Shown: positions 44,821 to 54,311 of the stretch, one piece after another
Layout: each line of letters begins with the position of its first letter
How positions within the stretch are numbered: position 1 is the first letter of the stretch
Assembly (NCBI RefSeq): GCF_013282575.1
Contig: NZ_JAAAYE010000012.1
Span: forward strand, 62,001 to 126,000
DNA from: Paraburkholderia sp. NMBU_R16
Lineage (GTDB): Bacteria > Pseudomonadota > Gammaproteobacteria > Burkholderiales > Burkholderiaceae
Direction of reading: 5' to 3'
Length of the DNA stretch: 64,000 bases
Position numbers and translations under genes: made by a program
The notes under the pieces: model-generated
Seen by the model: the letters and a program-made list of their open reading frames with translations, nothing else
What the model was told of the DNA's origin: nothing
Database searches by the model: none

Positions 44821-45333
44821 ATGAACGGCAACGGATACAAGCTCGACCGCTACGATCTCGCCATTCTGCGCGTGCTGGCGCGCGACGGCCGGATCACGAA
44901 GTCGCGTCTCGCGGAGGAAGTGAATCTCTCGATCTCGCCGGTATGGGAGCGCGTACGCCGATTGGAGGACATCGGACTCATCCGCGGCTATCGTGCCGAG
45001 ATCGATTGGGTGGGAGTATTCAAGGGCAGCCGGATCGTCGTCGAAGTGACGCTCGCGCGCCATACGGCTCACGATATGCGGCGCTTCGAGGAGCGCATCG
45101 CGGCTGCGTCCGAGGTCGAGCAGTGCTATGCGACGGGAGGCGGGGTCGACTATGTCATGCATGTCGCTTCGCGCGATATCGATCATTACCAGCGCTTCAT
45201 CGATTCACTGCTCACCGACGAGCTTGGAATCGAGCGCTATTTCACCTACATCGTGACCAAGGTCGTCAAGGCTTCGCCAAGCGACGCGCCGCAGTGGGTC
45301 GTGGCGGCGGGCGCCGAGTCGCCCGGCACTTGA
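44821..45333 (+). CDS. doeX: Lrp/AsnC-family regulator of the ectoine cluster
   Basis: 170 residues from ATG 44821. The N-terminal helix-turn-helix (DRYDLAILRVLARDGRITKS, LAEEVNLSISPVWERVRRL) is followed by a RAM effector domain (VVEVTLARHTAHDMRRFEER). It is 32 bases downstream of doeB. AsnC-type DoeX in Halomonas binds the doe promoter region and is thought to sense pathway amino acids. A dyad in the gap before doeC (45375-45400) is a possible site. Confidence 0.85.
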   Translation: MNGNGYKLDRYDLAILRVLARDGRITKSRLAEEVNLSISPVWERVRRLEDIGLIRGYRAEIDWVGVFKGSRIVVEVTLARHTAHDMRRFEERIAAASEVEQCYATGGGVDYVMHVASRDIDHYQRFIDSLLTDELGIERYFTYIVTKVVKASPSDAPQWVVAAGAESPGT

Positions 45334-45479
45334 TGCCGGTTTCGCTGCGCTCGGAAAAGTTCGTGCAACGACCCGTTCAAACAAAAAAAAGCGTTTGTAC
45401 AGCAGCGTAAAACCAAAAATGTCGCGGTGCGTCGACCGATACAGTGAGAGACATGGATCGATCAATGAAGGAGTCTTCC

Positions 45480-46964
45480 ATGTTGCTGGGTCATCCCGTA
45501 CTAATGAAGTCGCTTTGCTATATCGACGGACGGTGGGTGCATAGCGACGATGCCCAAACGGTTGCCGTGCTGAATCCGGCGGATCAAAGCCTGCTCGGTC
45601 ATGTGCCGATGCTGACGCGCTCGCAGATCGAAAGCGCGATCGCGGCGGCGCAACGCGCATTCGAGCGTTGGCGGTGGACGTCCGTCAACGAACGCGCCGC
45701 GGCGCTTTCGCGTTGGCATGAGCTGGTTGCGCGGCACCGCGACGATCTGGCAGCGATCGTTTCTCTCGAGCAGGGCAAGCCGCTCAAAGAGGCGCGTGGC
45801 GAGATCGCCTACGCGGCGAGTTTCATCGACTGGTTCGCTCACGAGGCCAAGCGCCTGGCCGGACGCAACATCGCGACGCATATCGACGATGCGCACCCCG
45901 GCACGGTCATCGAGCCGGTTGGCGTAGCGGCGCTGATCACGCCGTGGAACTTTCCGGTCGCCATGATCACGCGCAAGGCCGCTGCTGCCCTTGGCGCCGG
46001 GTGCACCGTCGTGGTCAAGCCGGCCCACGAAACACCGTTCTCTGCCCTGGCGCTCGCGCAGCTCGCCGAGGAGGCCGGCTTCGCGCCCGGCGTATTCAAC
46101 GTGGTGCTCGGCGATCCTCAGATGGCAATGGAGACGCTCGTTGGCGACGCGCGCGTGCGAGCCGTGAGCTTCACGGGATCGACACGCGTCGGTGCGCTCG
46201 TGACACGCGCAGCCGCTCGGGCCGGCATCAAAAAGATCGCGCTCGAGCTGGGCGGCAATGCTCCATTCATCGTCGCGGCCGATGCGAATCTCGAGCAAGC
46301 CGTGACGGTCGCCGTTGCGGCGAAGTTTCAGACCTCGGGCCAGGATTGCTGCGCGGCGAATCGGATACTCGTCGCGCGCGAGCTCTACGACGCATTCGTC
46401 GAGCGTTATACGCAAGCGGTTCGCGCATTGACCGTCGGTCCGGCATTCCAAGCCGATGTCGACATCGGTCCGCTCATGCACCAGGCGGCATTCGATGCGA
46501 CGCTGGCACGCGTGGCGGACGCGCGCCAACGCGGCGCGCGCATTACGACGGGCGGCGCGCCGCATCCGTTGGGCGGCTGGTTCTTCGAGCCGACCGTGAT
46601 CGCCGATGCGGCGCCCGGCATGCGTATCTACGACGAAGAAAACTTCGCGCCGATCTCGGCCGTTTCATCGTTCGATTCGCTCGACGAAGCGATACGACGG
46701 GCGAACGACACCGACTATGGCCTCGCGTCCTATGTCTGTTCGACGAATGTGAACACCATCTTTCAGCTCATTCGCCGGCTCGACTTCGCGATGGTGTCGG
46801 TCAACGGCGCTCGATTCACCGGCGCGCCGATTCCGTTCGGCGGCATGAAGGCTTCGGGCCTCGGCCGCGAAGGCGGAAGCGAGGGCTTCGAGCCGTTCGT
46901 CGAGACCAAATATTTCTGCCTGGGCCAACTGGGCCTCCCGGCGAGCGAAGCCGCCGCATTCTGA
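45480..46964 (+). CDS. doeC: NAD(P)-dependent aldehyde dehydrogenase of ectoine degradation (aspartate-semialdehyde oxidation)
   Basis: 494 residues from ATG 45480, eight bases after AAGGAG; a start at 45444 adds 12 residues. The catalytic set is intact: cofactor and Asn motif ALITPWNFPVAMITRK, the glutamate motif LELGGNAPFI, and the catalytic cysteine in SGQDCCAANRI. General similarity is to succinate-semialdehyde dehydrogenases. In ectoine clusters it is DoeC, which oxidises aspartate-semialdehyde to aspartate. It is followed 35 bases later by the transaminase that makes that aldehyde. Confidence 0.88.
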   Translation: MLLGHPVLMKSLCYIDGRWVHSDDAQTVAVLNPADQSLLGHVPMLTRSQIESAIAAAQRAFERWRWTSVNERAAALSRWHELVARHRDDLAAIVSLEQGKPLKEARGEIAYAASFIDWFAHEAKRLAGRNIATHIDDAHPGTVIEPVGVAALITPWNFPVAMITRKAAAALGAGCTVVVKPAHETPFSALALAQLAEEAGFAPGVFNVVLGDPQMAMETLVGDARVRAVSFTGSTRVGALVTRAAARAGIKKIALELGGNAPFIVAADANLEQAVTVAVAAKFQTSGQDCCAANRILVARELYDAFVERYTQAVRALTVGPAFQADVDIGPLMHQAAFDATLARVADARQRGARITTGGAPHPLGGWFFEPTVIADAAPGMRIYDEENFAPISAVSSFDSLDEAIRRANDTDYGLASYVCSTNVNTIFQLIRRLDFAMVSVNGARFTGAPIPFGGMKASGLGREGGSEGFEPFVETKYFCLGQLGLPASEAAAF

Positions 46965-46999
46965 AAACCCGATGCAGCCCGAACACTTTGGAGAATCCC

Positions 47000-48397
47000 A
47001 TGAATGAATTCGAACGTCTCTTTGCGGCGGACCGCGCGCACTTCATGCACCCGTCGACGCATGCCCACGATCACGCCGCCGGCGTGCTGCCGGGGCGCAT
47101 CGTCACCGGGGCAAAGGGAATACGTATCGAGGACCACGAGGGGCGCTCGTATATCGACGCCTTCGCGGGCCTGTATTGCGTGAACATCGGCTACGGGCGC
47201 ACCGAGGTGGCCGAGGCGATTTACGAACAGGCTAAAAAGCTTGCTTATTACCATACGTACGTCGGCCACTCGACCGATACGGTGATCGAGCTGTCCGCAC
47301 GCATCATCGACTGGTCGCCACAGGGCATGAAGAAGGTCTACTACGGCATGTCCGGCTCGGACGCGAACGAAACGCAGATCAAGCTCGTCTGGTACTACAA
47401 CAATGTGCTCGGACGCCCCAACAAGAAGAAGATCATTTCCCGCGATCGCGGTTATCACGGTTCCGGCATCGTGACAGGTAGCCTGACCGGTCTACCGAGC
47501 TTTCATCAATGCTTCGATCTGCCGATCGACCGCGTCAAGCATACCGTTTGCCCGCATTGGTACCGCAAGGCGCCGGCCGGCATGAACGAGGCTCAATTCG
47601 TCGCCTACTGTGTGGACGAACTCGAAATGCTCATCGCCCGCGAAGGCGCCGATACCATCGCCGCATTCATCGGCGAACCCGTAATGGGTACGGGCGGCAT
47701 CGTGCCGCCGCCGGCCGGCTATTGGCCCGCCATCCAGCAAGTCTTGAAAAAGCATGACATTTTGCTGATTGCCGACGAGGTGGTATGCGGTTTCGGGCGA
47801 CTCGGCTCGAAAATGGGCTCCCAGCATTACGGCATTCAGCCCGATCTGATCACGGTCGCGAAAGGACTGACGAGTGCCTATGCGCCGCTTTCCGGCGTGA
47901 TCGTCGGCGAACGTGTTTGGGAAGTCATCGACGAAGCCTCTCGTGAGTTTGGCGCAATGGGGCATGGGTGGACCTACTCGGGTCATCCAATTTGCGCGGC
48001 GGCGGCGCTCGCCAATCTCGACATTCTCGAGCGCGAGCGCATTGCCGAAAACGCGGCGTCGAGCGGGGCCTATCTGCTCGAACGGCTGCATGCGGCGTTC
48101 GACGCTCATCCCCTCGTTGGCGAGGTGCGTGGTGCGGGCATGCTGGCCGCGCTCGAGTTCATGGCCGACAAGGACGAGCGGCGTCCGTTCGATGCCGGGC
48201 TCAAAGTCGGCCCGCGGGTATCGGCCGCGGCGCTGCGGCGCGGACTCATCGCCCGCGCCATGCCCCACGGCGACATTCTCGGCTTCGCACCGCCGCTCGT
48301 CACGACGCGTGCCGACGTCGACGAGATCGTGCGTCTCGCGCGTGAAGCGGTCGACGAGGTGGCGACGGAAGTCGCCACTGCCGCGGCATCGGCGTAA
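47000..48397 (+). CDS. doeD: Class III aminotransferase, diaminobutyrate transaminase of ectoine degradation
   Basis: 465 residues from ATG 47000, with TTTGGAGAA upstream; a very long frame that extends to 45944 is antisense-type noise over doeC. PLP motifs are intact: MSGSDANETQIKL, DEVVCGFGRLG and the Schiff-base lysine in TVAKGLTSAYAPLSG. DoeD moves the amino group of 2,4-diaminobutyrate to an acceptor, giving aspartate-semialdehyde for DoeC. It is the last gene of the cluster and is followed by a strong terminator. Confidence 0.88.
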   Translation: MNEFERLFAADRAHFMHPSTHAHDHAAGVLPGRIVTGAKGIRIEDHEGRSYIDAFAGLYCVNIGYGRTEVAEAIYEQAKKLAYYHTYVGHSTDTVIELSARIIDWSPQGMKKVYYGMSGSDANETQIKLVWYYNNVLGRPNKKKIISRDRGYHGSGIVTGSLTGLPSFHQCFDLPIDRVKHTVCPHWYRKAPAGMNEAQFVAYCVDELEMLIAREGADTIAAFIGEPVMGTGGIVPPPAGYWPAIQQVLKKHDILLIADEVVCGFGRLGSKMGSQHYGIQPDLITVAKGLTSAYAPLSGVIVGERVWEVIDEASREFGAMGHGWTYSGHPICAAAALANLDILERERIAENAASSGAYLLERLHAAFDAHPLVGEVRGAGMLAALEFMADKDERRPFDAGLKVGPRVSAAALRRGLIARAMPHGDILGFAPPLVTTRADVDEIVRLAREAVDEVATEVATAAASA

Positions 48398-48432
48398 GGC
48401 TGCTCGAGCGCAGTACTGCCCAGTCTGCCGAG

Positions 48433-48492
48433 CCCCCTTTTTGCGAGCCTTTGCGGTCGCGAACAGGGGGTTTTGTCTTTTCTTTTGCTTTT
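48433..48492 (+). terminator. Intrinsic terminator of the ectoine catabolic operon
   Basis: CCCCC (48433-48437) pairs with GGGGG (48466-48470), with an imperfect inner stem TTTGCGAGCC/GGTCGCGAA. A long pyrimidine-rich T tract with three T-runs (48471-48496) follows. It lies 36 bases after the doeD stop. The following 200 bases up to the H-NS gene hold no other gene. Confidence 0.75.
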
Positions 48493-48700
48493 TTTTCCGA
48501 TATCGACGAACTATTCGCAATAATCGCCGCGGCTCTGTGCGAATGAGCGGGCGCAAGCATTGCTAGTGTGCGCGTCGAGCGCAATAACGCATAATTGAAC
48601 CTGGCCGAATGGATGAATATTTCGCCGCGCCATTCCACAATTGCCGCAAGCACCGCTAGAATGCGTTCCGTTTGGCTTCTGATATTGGAGGAAAGAGTCC

Positions 48701-48985
48701 GTGTCGACCTACAAAGAACTACTTGCGAAAAAACAGGAATTGGATGCGCAAATCGAAGATGCGCGCCGAGCCGAAGCACACCATGCCCTGCAACAGATTC
48801 GTGAAACGATTGCGGCATTCGGCTTTACGCCCGAAGACGTTTTCGGTGCGCGCCGTAAGGGCAAACCAACCAATCGCGTGCCGCAATTTCGGGATCCGGA
48901 AACCGGCGAAACCTGGGGCGGCCGGGGACCGCGGCCTCGCTGGCTGAAAGGGAAGGACCCCGAGCAGTTCCGCGTCTCGCGCTAA
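48701..48985 (+). CDS. H-NS family nucleoid protein
   Basis: 94 residues from GTG 48701, with GGAGGAAAG nine bases upstream. An N-terminal coiled coil (YKELLAKKQELDAQIEDARR) serves oligomerisation. The C-terminal DNA-binding domain (FRDPETGETWGGRGPRPRWL) contains the conserved core of Burkholderia-type H-NS proteins. It binds AT-rich or curved DNA and silences horizontally acquired genes. It stands alone between the ectoine terminator and the two-component genes. Confidence 0.9.
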   Translation: MSTYKELLAKKQELDAQIEDARRAEAHHALQQIRETIAAFGFTPEDVFGARRKGKPTNRVPQFRDPETGETWGGRGPRPRWLKGKDPEQFRVSR

Positions 48986-49008
48986 AGCCCGCTCTCGCTG
49001 GGAGCCGC

Positions 49009-50079
49009 TCAGACGACGGCGCCGGGCAGGAATGCCTCGAGTTTGTCGATCAGCGTCGAGCGGCAAAACGGCTTCACCATGAAATCGGCCGCGCCCGCTC
49101 GAACGCTTTCCAGGACCACGGTGCGCCGGCTTTCGCCGGTCACCATGATGATCGGAATCTGCGCCAGGGGCTCGACGGATTTGATGCGGCGGGTCAACTC
49201 CATTCCGCTCAGGTCGGGCAGGTCCACATCCATGAGCACGAGATCCGGGCGGTGAGCCCGGATCGCGCGAAAGGCCTGCGCGCCGTTCGCAGCGCAACTC
49301 AGATCGACACGCGTGCCTGCCAGCAACCGTTCGAGCGTGCAGCGCTGCGATCCATCATCGTCGACGGCGAGCACATGCGGGCGCAGGTGGCCCGTGATGG
49401 CGTTCATCGCGTGCGCCGCGCGCAATTGCGGCCCGAGCGCGCTCGCCAACGCCTGGGCGGCGCGGCAAAGCGCGTCCACCGATTCTCCTAGCCGATCGAA
49501 GTGGCTACGCAGCGCGTCGCTGTTGAGGCAAGGCGTTGCCGCGGCCACCGTGTGCGTGACGTCGACTTGTGCGGCGAAGGCGCGGGCGTAGCGTTCCAAG
49601 GTGGGCTCGAGGCTTGCCAGATGACGCGCATATGCAGCCAGCCGGCCCGCGGCCGGCGCGTCCGATGCGGCGTTCGACAGCAGGTGCAGCGCATGGTCGA
49701 CGGCCAGCGCGAGGCGCGGGCCGTCGTGGGTCGCGGGCCAGAAGACGACGTAGTCGTCGAATGTGCCTTCCTTGCACGCGTCGTAGACGCGCCGAACATC
49801 GTCAGGGCCGCACAGCACGATCGTCTTGTGAGCGGTCTCATGAACGAGCATGCTCTCGCCGTAAAGCCGATCGCAGCAACGCTTCGCGCCATCGAGCGTA
49901 TCGAAGGCCAGCACGAGCACGTTTGGGCCATAGGCTTCGAAGTCCGACGCGATGTCGGCGGGGTTCGTCGAGACGCGCACTGCCGCGAATGTATCGGCCA
50001 GCCTCCGCGCGACGGGCACGGCGTGGTGCACGGTATCGGCTGCAACGAGAATACGCGGATCGTCTCTCAACGGGCTCAC
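49009..50079 (-). CDS. Protein with C-terminal receiver domain, downstream of the hybrid kinase
   Basis: 356 residues from GTG 50079; a TTG at 50112 gives an 11-residue longer form, and neither start has a clear binding site. The C-terminal 120 residues are a receiver (acidic pair in LAVDDDGSQ, phospho-acceptor in LVLMDVDLPDLSG, Thr in IMVTGES, Lys in FMVKPF). The N-terminal 110 residues look like a degenerate receiver (ILVAADTVHHAVPVARRL). A helical middle section follows. No output domain is present. It lies 56 bases downstream of the hybrid kinase gene and could be its phosphorelay partner. Confidence 0.78.
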   Translation of the reverse strand: MSPLRDDPRILVAADTVHHAVPVARRLADTFAAVRVSTNPADIASDFEAYGPNVLVLAFDTLDGAKRCCDRLYGESMLVHETAHKTIVLCGPDDVRRVYDACKEGTFDDYVVFWPATHDGPRLALAVDHALHLLSNAASDAPAAGRLAAYARHLASLEPTLERYARAFAAQVDVTHTVAAATPCLNSDALRSHFDRLGESVDALCRAAQALASALGPQLRAAHAMNAITGHLRPHVLAVDDDGSQRCTLERLLAGTRVDLSCAANGAQAFRAIRAHRPDLVLMDVDLPDLSGMELTRRIKSVEPLAQIPIIMVTGESRRTVVLESVRAGAADFMVKPFCRSTLIDKLEAFLPGAVV

Positions 50080-50135
50080 CCCTCGGCGCGTCGAGCGCGG
50101 GTGCGGCCCCAATCCCTGCCAGCCAACTCTCGTGG

Positions 50136-53100
50136 CTAGGACGGCAAGGCTTGCGAGAGCGCGCGTGCGGCTTCGACGACCTTACTGTAGGCCGCGCCGA
50201 ATCGAGTGCTCAGTTCGGTAAAAGACATATCCACCGCTTCCCTTGCATCGCTTTCGATGCGCGCGCAGAGCTCGCCGAGGGCGAGCGCGCCGATCGAGCG
50301 CGACGAGGATTTCAGCTTATGAGCGACGGCCGCGGCCTCAGCGGCGCGTCGCGCGCTCAGATGCTCGAGCAGTTGTTGCGCGAGCGCGGCGGAGCATTCG
50401 ACGTACTCCGAAAGCAACGCCTGCACCGTTTCGTTATCGTCGCCGACGATCCCACGCAGGACGCTCAGGTCGACGACGGCCGAGAAATCGCACGTTTGCG
50501 CCGATTCGATGACGGCTGTGTCTTGCCGAGCGCCGGCCGGCTCGGCGGAGGGGTTATCGGGCGGCGCAGTGTGCTGCGGGGGCGCAAGCCATTGTTCGAT
50601 AGCCTGCTGCAGAAGTACGAGCTTGAGCGGCTTCGTCAGATAGTCGTCTATGCCGAGCGCTTTCGCGCGGCTCGCCTCCCCATGAATCGCGTTGGCCGTC
50701 AGCGCGACGATCGGCACGCGCTTGCGTGCAACGCTTGCCTCCTGGGCGCGGATCGTCTGCGCCAGTTCATAGCCGTCGCGGTTCGGCATGTGCAAGTCGG
50801 TGAGAATGAGGCCGTACGGTGCCGCGAGCCACATTTGCAGCGCTTCTTCTCCATCGGTTGCCATATCGGCCGTGTAGCCGAGCAATTCGAGCTGTCGCCC
50901 GATGACCTTGCGATTGATCTGGTCGTCTTCCGCGACGAGTATTTTCGGTGCATTCGGCGCCACCCGCGCATGCTGACCTTCGGTCACCGCGGCGTCGCCG
51001 CCGGCGCTGCATTGCGGCGCGCTGCGCCCCGCTGCCAAAGCCAGCGCATCGACGAGTGCGCGTCGGCGCAATGCCTGCGCGCCCGCCACCACCGTGCCAT
51101 CGGGTTCCGACTGCAGCACGAGGCTGCGCCCGGAGGAGATCAGGACGCGGCCCTTCGCCGAGATGGCTGCGTTGTGCCGCATCGCTTCGCCGCATACGAG
51201 GAGTGCGGCGCCGCCGGCGATGGCGAGGCGGTGCTGAGCGTCCTCGACATCCTCGGCGAGTTGCACGTCGGCCCCGGCGCTGCGCAGGTAGGTGGCAATA
51301 TCGTCGGCATCGAATTCGGTCGAGGGCGCAACGACGCACGTGAGTCCGGACAGGTCCTGCTGGAGGCGCGCCGGTGCATCGGGAACGCTTTCGAGCGGCA
51401 GTCTGACGATGAACGTGGACCCCGCGCCGAGTTCGCTCGTCACCGCGATGTCGCCGCCCATCAGTGCGGCGAGCCGGCGGCAGATCGCGAGTCCAAGTCC
51501 TGTGCCGCCGAAGCGGCGTGTTGTCGAACTCTCGGCCTGACTGAAGGGGCGGAACAGTTGGGCTTGCATGTCCTGCGACATGCCGATGCCGTTGTCCGAA
51601 ATCGCAAAGCGAACCGTCGCGCCATCCGGAGCCTCGGGCTCCACCCGCAGCGATACATGGCCAGCGACACCTTCCCGGCCGCCGGAGAATTTGATTGCGT
51701 TGCCAACGAGGTTGTAGAGGATTTCCCGCAGGCGGGTATCGTCGGAGAGCACGAGCGCGGGCAGCGCGGGCGACACATAGGTGCGCAGCGCGACGCCGCG
51801 CGCATCGGCCACTGTGGCAAGGGAAGCGGCCAGCCCATCGACGACATCCTCGATCGCAACCGGCACCGACTCGACCTGGAGCTTGCCGGCTTCGATCTTC
51901 GAAAAGTCGAGAATGTCGTCGATGATCTGCAAAAGCGCGGACGCGCTATCGCGGATCGTGAATACCATTTCCTTTTGATCGGCTGTCAGGGGCGAGCGCG
52001 CGAGCACTTCCGTCATGCCGATGACACCGTTCATCGGCGTGCGGATTTCATGACTCATCGTTGCAAGGAACGCGCTTTTTGCGCGCGAGGCCGATTCCGC
52101 GTCCGACCGGGCCTGGTCCAGTTGTTCGGCTTTGGCTATCTCGCGCTGATGCGCGGCGGCGAGACTGCGCACGAGACCGCGAGTGCGACGATCGGCGAGA
52201 ACGATCAACAGCGACAACAATACTGCCGCGATCAGCAAGAACATGCCGCGCAAACGCCACGGCGCGAGAAATTCCTGCGTGGAGTAGCCGACCGCCACGG
52301 CAAGCGGGTAGCCGGCAAGCTTCCGGTAGCTGACGATGCGGTCCTGGTCGTCCATGTACGACTGCATGCGCAAGTCGCCGGAACCGTGCTGTTCGAGCGC
52401 ACGCCGTAGCAGATTGCCGGGCGGCAAGGTTGCGCCGATCGACTTGGACTGGCCCGTGCGGAGCGCGCGGATCACATAGTCGCGGGTTCCCACGACCGTT
52501 ACGATGCCGTCCTTGCCGATGCGCAGACCGTCGTAGAGTTCCGTGAAGTACGAGGGATCCACCGATACGACGACGACACCGAGAAAATGCCCGTCGAGGC
52601 TGTTGATCCGCTGCGACAGCTGCAACGAAGGCTTGCCGCTTGCACGCCCGACGATGGGCTTGCCGATCACCAGCTCTGTGCTCGCGTTGTGCAGATGGAC
52701 CTTGAAATGCTCTCGATCGGAAAGATCGATTGGCTTGAAGCCGGGAATCGTCGACGCACGCAGGAAGCCCTGCGAATCGATGACGGCCACTTGCAGGAAT
52801 ACGTCGAGCTTCAGCAAGCCCGAATCCACGTAATAGGCAAGCGGAATCGAAACGCCGTCATTTTGAACTTGCCACGAAACGAGCGCGGCAACCTGTTCGG
52901 CTTCCCGCATGACGCGCACGGTGTGAGCGGAAAGCGCGTCGGAAAGCGCGGTCGCGCCTGCGCGAGCGTTGCTCATTTCCACATGCTCGTCCCATGCGGT
53001 CAAGATGCCGAGTGCAAGCCAGAGCGCTGCAATGAGCAGGTAACTTTGCAGCCGCAGGCTGCGGGTGCGCAAACCGCCCCTGGCATTCGCGCGGCGACGC

Positions 53101-53150
53101 GGTTGTGCCTGCGGCGTTTCGATATGCGGACCGGTTGTGGCATCCACCAT
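50136..53150 (-). CDS. Hybrid sensor histidine kinase (extracytoplasmic sensor, HisKA, HATPase, receiver, HPt)
   Basis: 1004 residues from ATG 53150; a TTG at 53210 would add 20 residues. TM1 is at about 36-54 and TM2 at about 302-320, bracketing a Cache/PDC-like periplasmic sensor. The HisKA H-box FLATMSHEIRTPMNGVIGM contains His367. The N and G boxes (LYNLVGNAIKFSGG, ISDNGIGM, FGGTGLGLAI) are intact. A second, weakly conserved receiver-like stretch precedes a canonical receiver (LVAEDDQINRKV, LILTDLHMPNRDG). A C-terminal HPt domain has AHKLKSSSRSIGA. This is a BarA/EvgS-like phosphorelay kinase. The ligand is unknown. Confidence 0.9.
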   Translation of the reverse strand: MVDATTGPHIETPQAQPRRRANARGGLRTRSLRLQSYLLIAALWLALGILTAWDEHVEMSNARAGATALSDALSAHTVRVMREAEQVAALVSWQVQNDGVSIPLAYYVDSGLLKLDVFLQVAVIDSQGFLRASTIPGFKPIDLSDREHFKVHLHNASTELVIGKPIVGRASGKPSLQLSQRINSLDGHFLGVVVVSVDPSYFTELYDGLRIGKDGIVTVVGTRDYVIRALRTGQSKSIGATLPPGNLLRRALEQHGSGDLRMQSYMDDQDRIVSYRKLAGYPLAVAVGYSTQEFLAPWRLRGMFLLIAAVLLSLLIVLADRRTRGLVRSLAAAHQREIAKAEQLDQARSDAESASRAKSAFLATMSHEIRTPMNGVIGMTEVLARSPLTADQKEMVFTIRDSASALLQIIDDILDFSKIEAGKLQVESVPVAIEDVVDGLAASLATVADARGVALRTYVSPALPALVLSDDTRLREILYNLVGNAIKFSGGREGVAGHVSLRVEPEAPDGATVRFAISDNGIGMSQDMQAQLFRPFSQAESSTTRRFGGTGLGLAICRRLAALMGGDIAVTSELGAGSTFIVRLPLESVPDAPARLQQDLSGLTCVVAPSTEFDADDIATYLRSAGADVQLAEDVEDAQHRLAIAGGAALLVCGEAMRHNAAISAKGRVLISSGRSLVLQSEPDGTVVAGAQALRRRALVDALALAAGRSAPQCSAGGDAAVTEGQHARVAPNAPKILVAEDDQINRKVIGRQLELLGYTADMATDGEEALQMWLAAPYGLILTDLHMPNRDGYELAQTIRAQEASVARKRVPIVALTANAIHGEASRAKALGIDDYLTKPLKLVLLQQAIEQWLAPPQHTAPPDNPSAEPAGARQDTAVIESAQTCDFSAVVDLSVLRGIVGDDNETVQALLSEYVECSAALAQQLLEHLSARRAAEAAAVAHKLKSSSRSIGALALGELCARIESDAREAVDMSFTELSTRFGAAYSKVVEAARALSQALPS

Positions 53151-53267
53151 TTGATCGACAATCCCCCGGAAACCGTCGGCCCGGTGCCAACGAGGCGCGA
53201 CTATTTCCAATAACGGCGCGACGCCGCAAAAGTTGATACGGGATTGCCGCGGGGTGGAGGGGCGGCC

Positions 53268-53984
53268 CTACTCGGCGGGCTGATGTCCTGTCAGCGGTGC
53301 CAGGAGGTCGAGCCGGTAGCCATGCCCATAAACCGGGGTGAGTCGAAACCCATTTTCGGGGCGAAGCTGAAGTTTTGAACGAACTCTGGACATGTGGGTA
53401 TCCAGCGTGCGCGAGATGGCATCGGGCGGCTGCCCCCAGACTACGCCGCCGATATGTTCCCGCGACAGAATGCGTCCGACGTGCTGAAACATGAGCAGTG
53501 CGAGGTCGAACTCGCGGCTCGTCAGTTCGATCGGCGCGCCCGCGAGAAAACACGTCCGGGTCGCCGCATCGATGCGATAACGACCGACTTCGATCGGTGC
53601 GGGCGGGGATGCGGTATGGGGGCGCGCGCGACGCGCAAGCGCGTCGATGCGCGCGATGAATTCGCCCGCGCGGATCGGCTTGATGATGTAATCGTCGGCG
53701 CCGGCACTCAGTGCCGACACGATGTCGCGTTCCTCCGAGCGGCTCGTCATGAATATCACCGGCACGCGCTCTGTCAGATTGGAGCGTGCCCATTGCAAAA
53801 CCTGATGTCCTGTTACGCCCGGTACCTGCCAATCGAGCAGCAGCATGTCGAAGGTTTCGCGCTTCAGTTGGCGAATCAGCTGGCTTCCATCGACGAGTAT
53901 CCGGCATTCATGGCCTTTGTCAGACAAAATCTCGCTAACGCGTTCAATCTGGCTTTCATCGTCTTCCAGATAGGCAATCTTCAC
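53268..53984 (-). CDS. OmpR/PhoB-family response regulator
   Basis: 238 residues from GTG 53984, six bases after GGGAG; a far longer frame upstream is non-conserved. The receiver has the acidic pair in YLEDDESQ, phospho-Asp in MLLLDWQVPG, Thr in VIFMTSRS and Lys in YIIKPIRAG. The winged-helix DNA-binding domain reads LTSREFDLALLMFQHVGRIL and ends in GYRLDLL. It is divergent from the LysM-FecR/CHASE2 kinase operon, whose kinase is its likely partner. It may also accept phosphate from the hybrid kinase 118 bases away on the same strand. Confidence 0.88.
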   Translation of the reverse strand: MKIAYLEDDESQIERVSEILSDKGHECRILVDGSQLIRQLKRETFDMLLLDWQVPGVTGHQVLQWARSNLTERVPVIFMTSRSEERDIVSALSAGADDYIIKPIRAGEFIARIDALARRARPHTASPPAPIEVGRYRIDAATRTCFLAGAPIELTSREFDLALLMFQHVGRILSREHIGGVVWGQPPDAISRTLDTHMSRVRSKLQLRPENGFRLTPVYGHGYRLDLLAPLTGHQPAE

Positions 53985-54311
53985 TGTCCACTCCCGGGTG
54001 ATCGGGTCGACGGGTTCTCGTCGAAATGTCTTTTTGCGGGGCTCGCGCATTTTAGCGCCGGATGACCTGACGAGCATCACGCTGCGCCGCGCTCGAGCGA
54101 AAAATGGATCGCATTTAACATTTGTTAAGAGTTCGTCGCATGGGAGGCAAACGTTTGCAGTCGACGCGAGCAGTCGCGATCGTCGGAAATCGACGGTGGA
54201 AGAGATTGCCTGTGCCCCAAATGGGGCTAATGGATTGGTTTGTAACACGCAAATCGTTGAAAAAATGAATAGGTCTGCGTAATATTCGGAGACTCCTACT
54301 TTTTCCGTCTG
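53985..54311. promoter_or_regulatory. Divergent regulatory region between the OmpR-type regulator and the LysM-FecR operon
   Basis: 327 bases without a gene. AT-richer patches lie around 54110-54130 and 54250-54300, including a TAATAT at 54281-54286 that could be a -10 for the plus-strand operon. No clear direct-repeat operator of OmpR type was picked out by eye. Confidence 0.45.

Noticed and set aside
45944-46999. Long 5' extension of the doeD frame
   Set aside because: It overlaps doeC in another frame and is Arg-rich; doeD starts at ATG 47000 with a binding site.
49569-52409. A 946-residue open frame on the plus strand
   Set aside because: It is antisense to the hybrid histidine kinase and its neighbour, is extremely Arg-rich and has no domain features. 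It is a by-product of high GC codon use.
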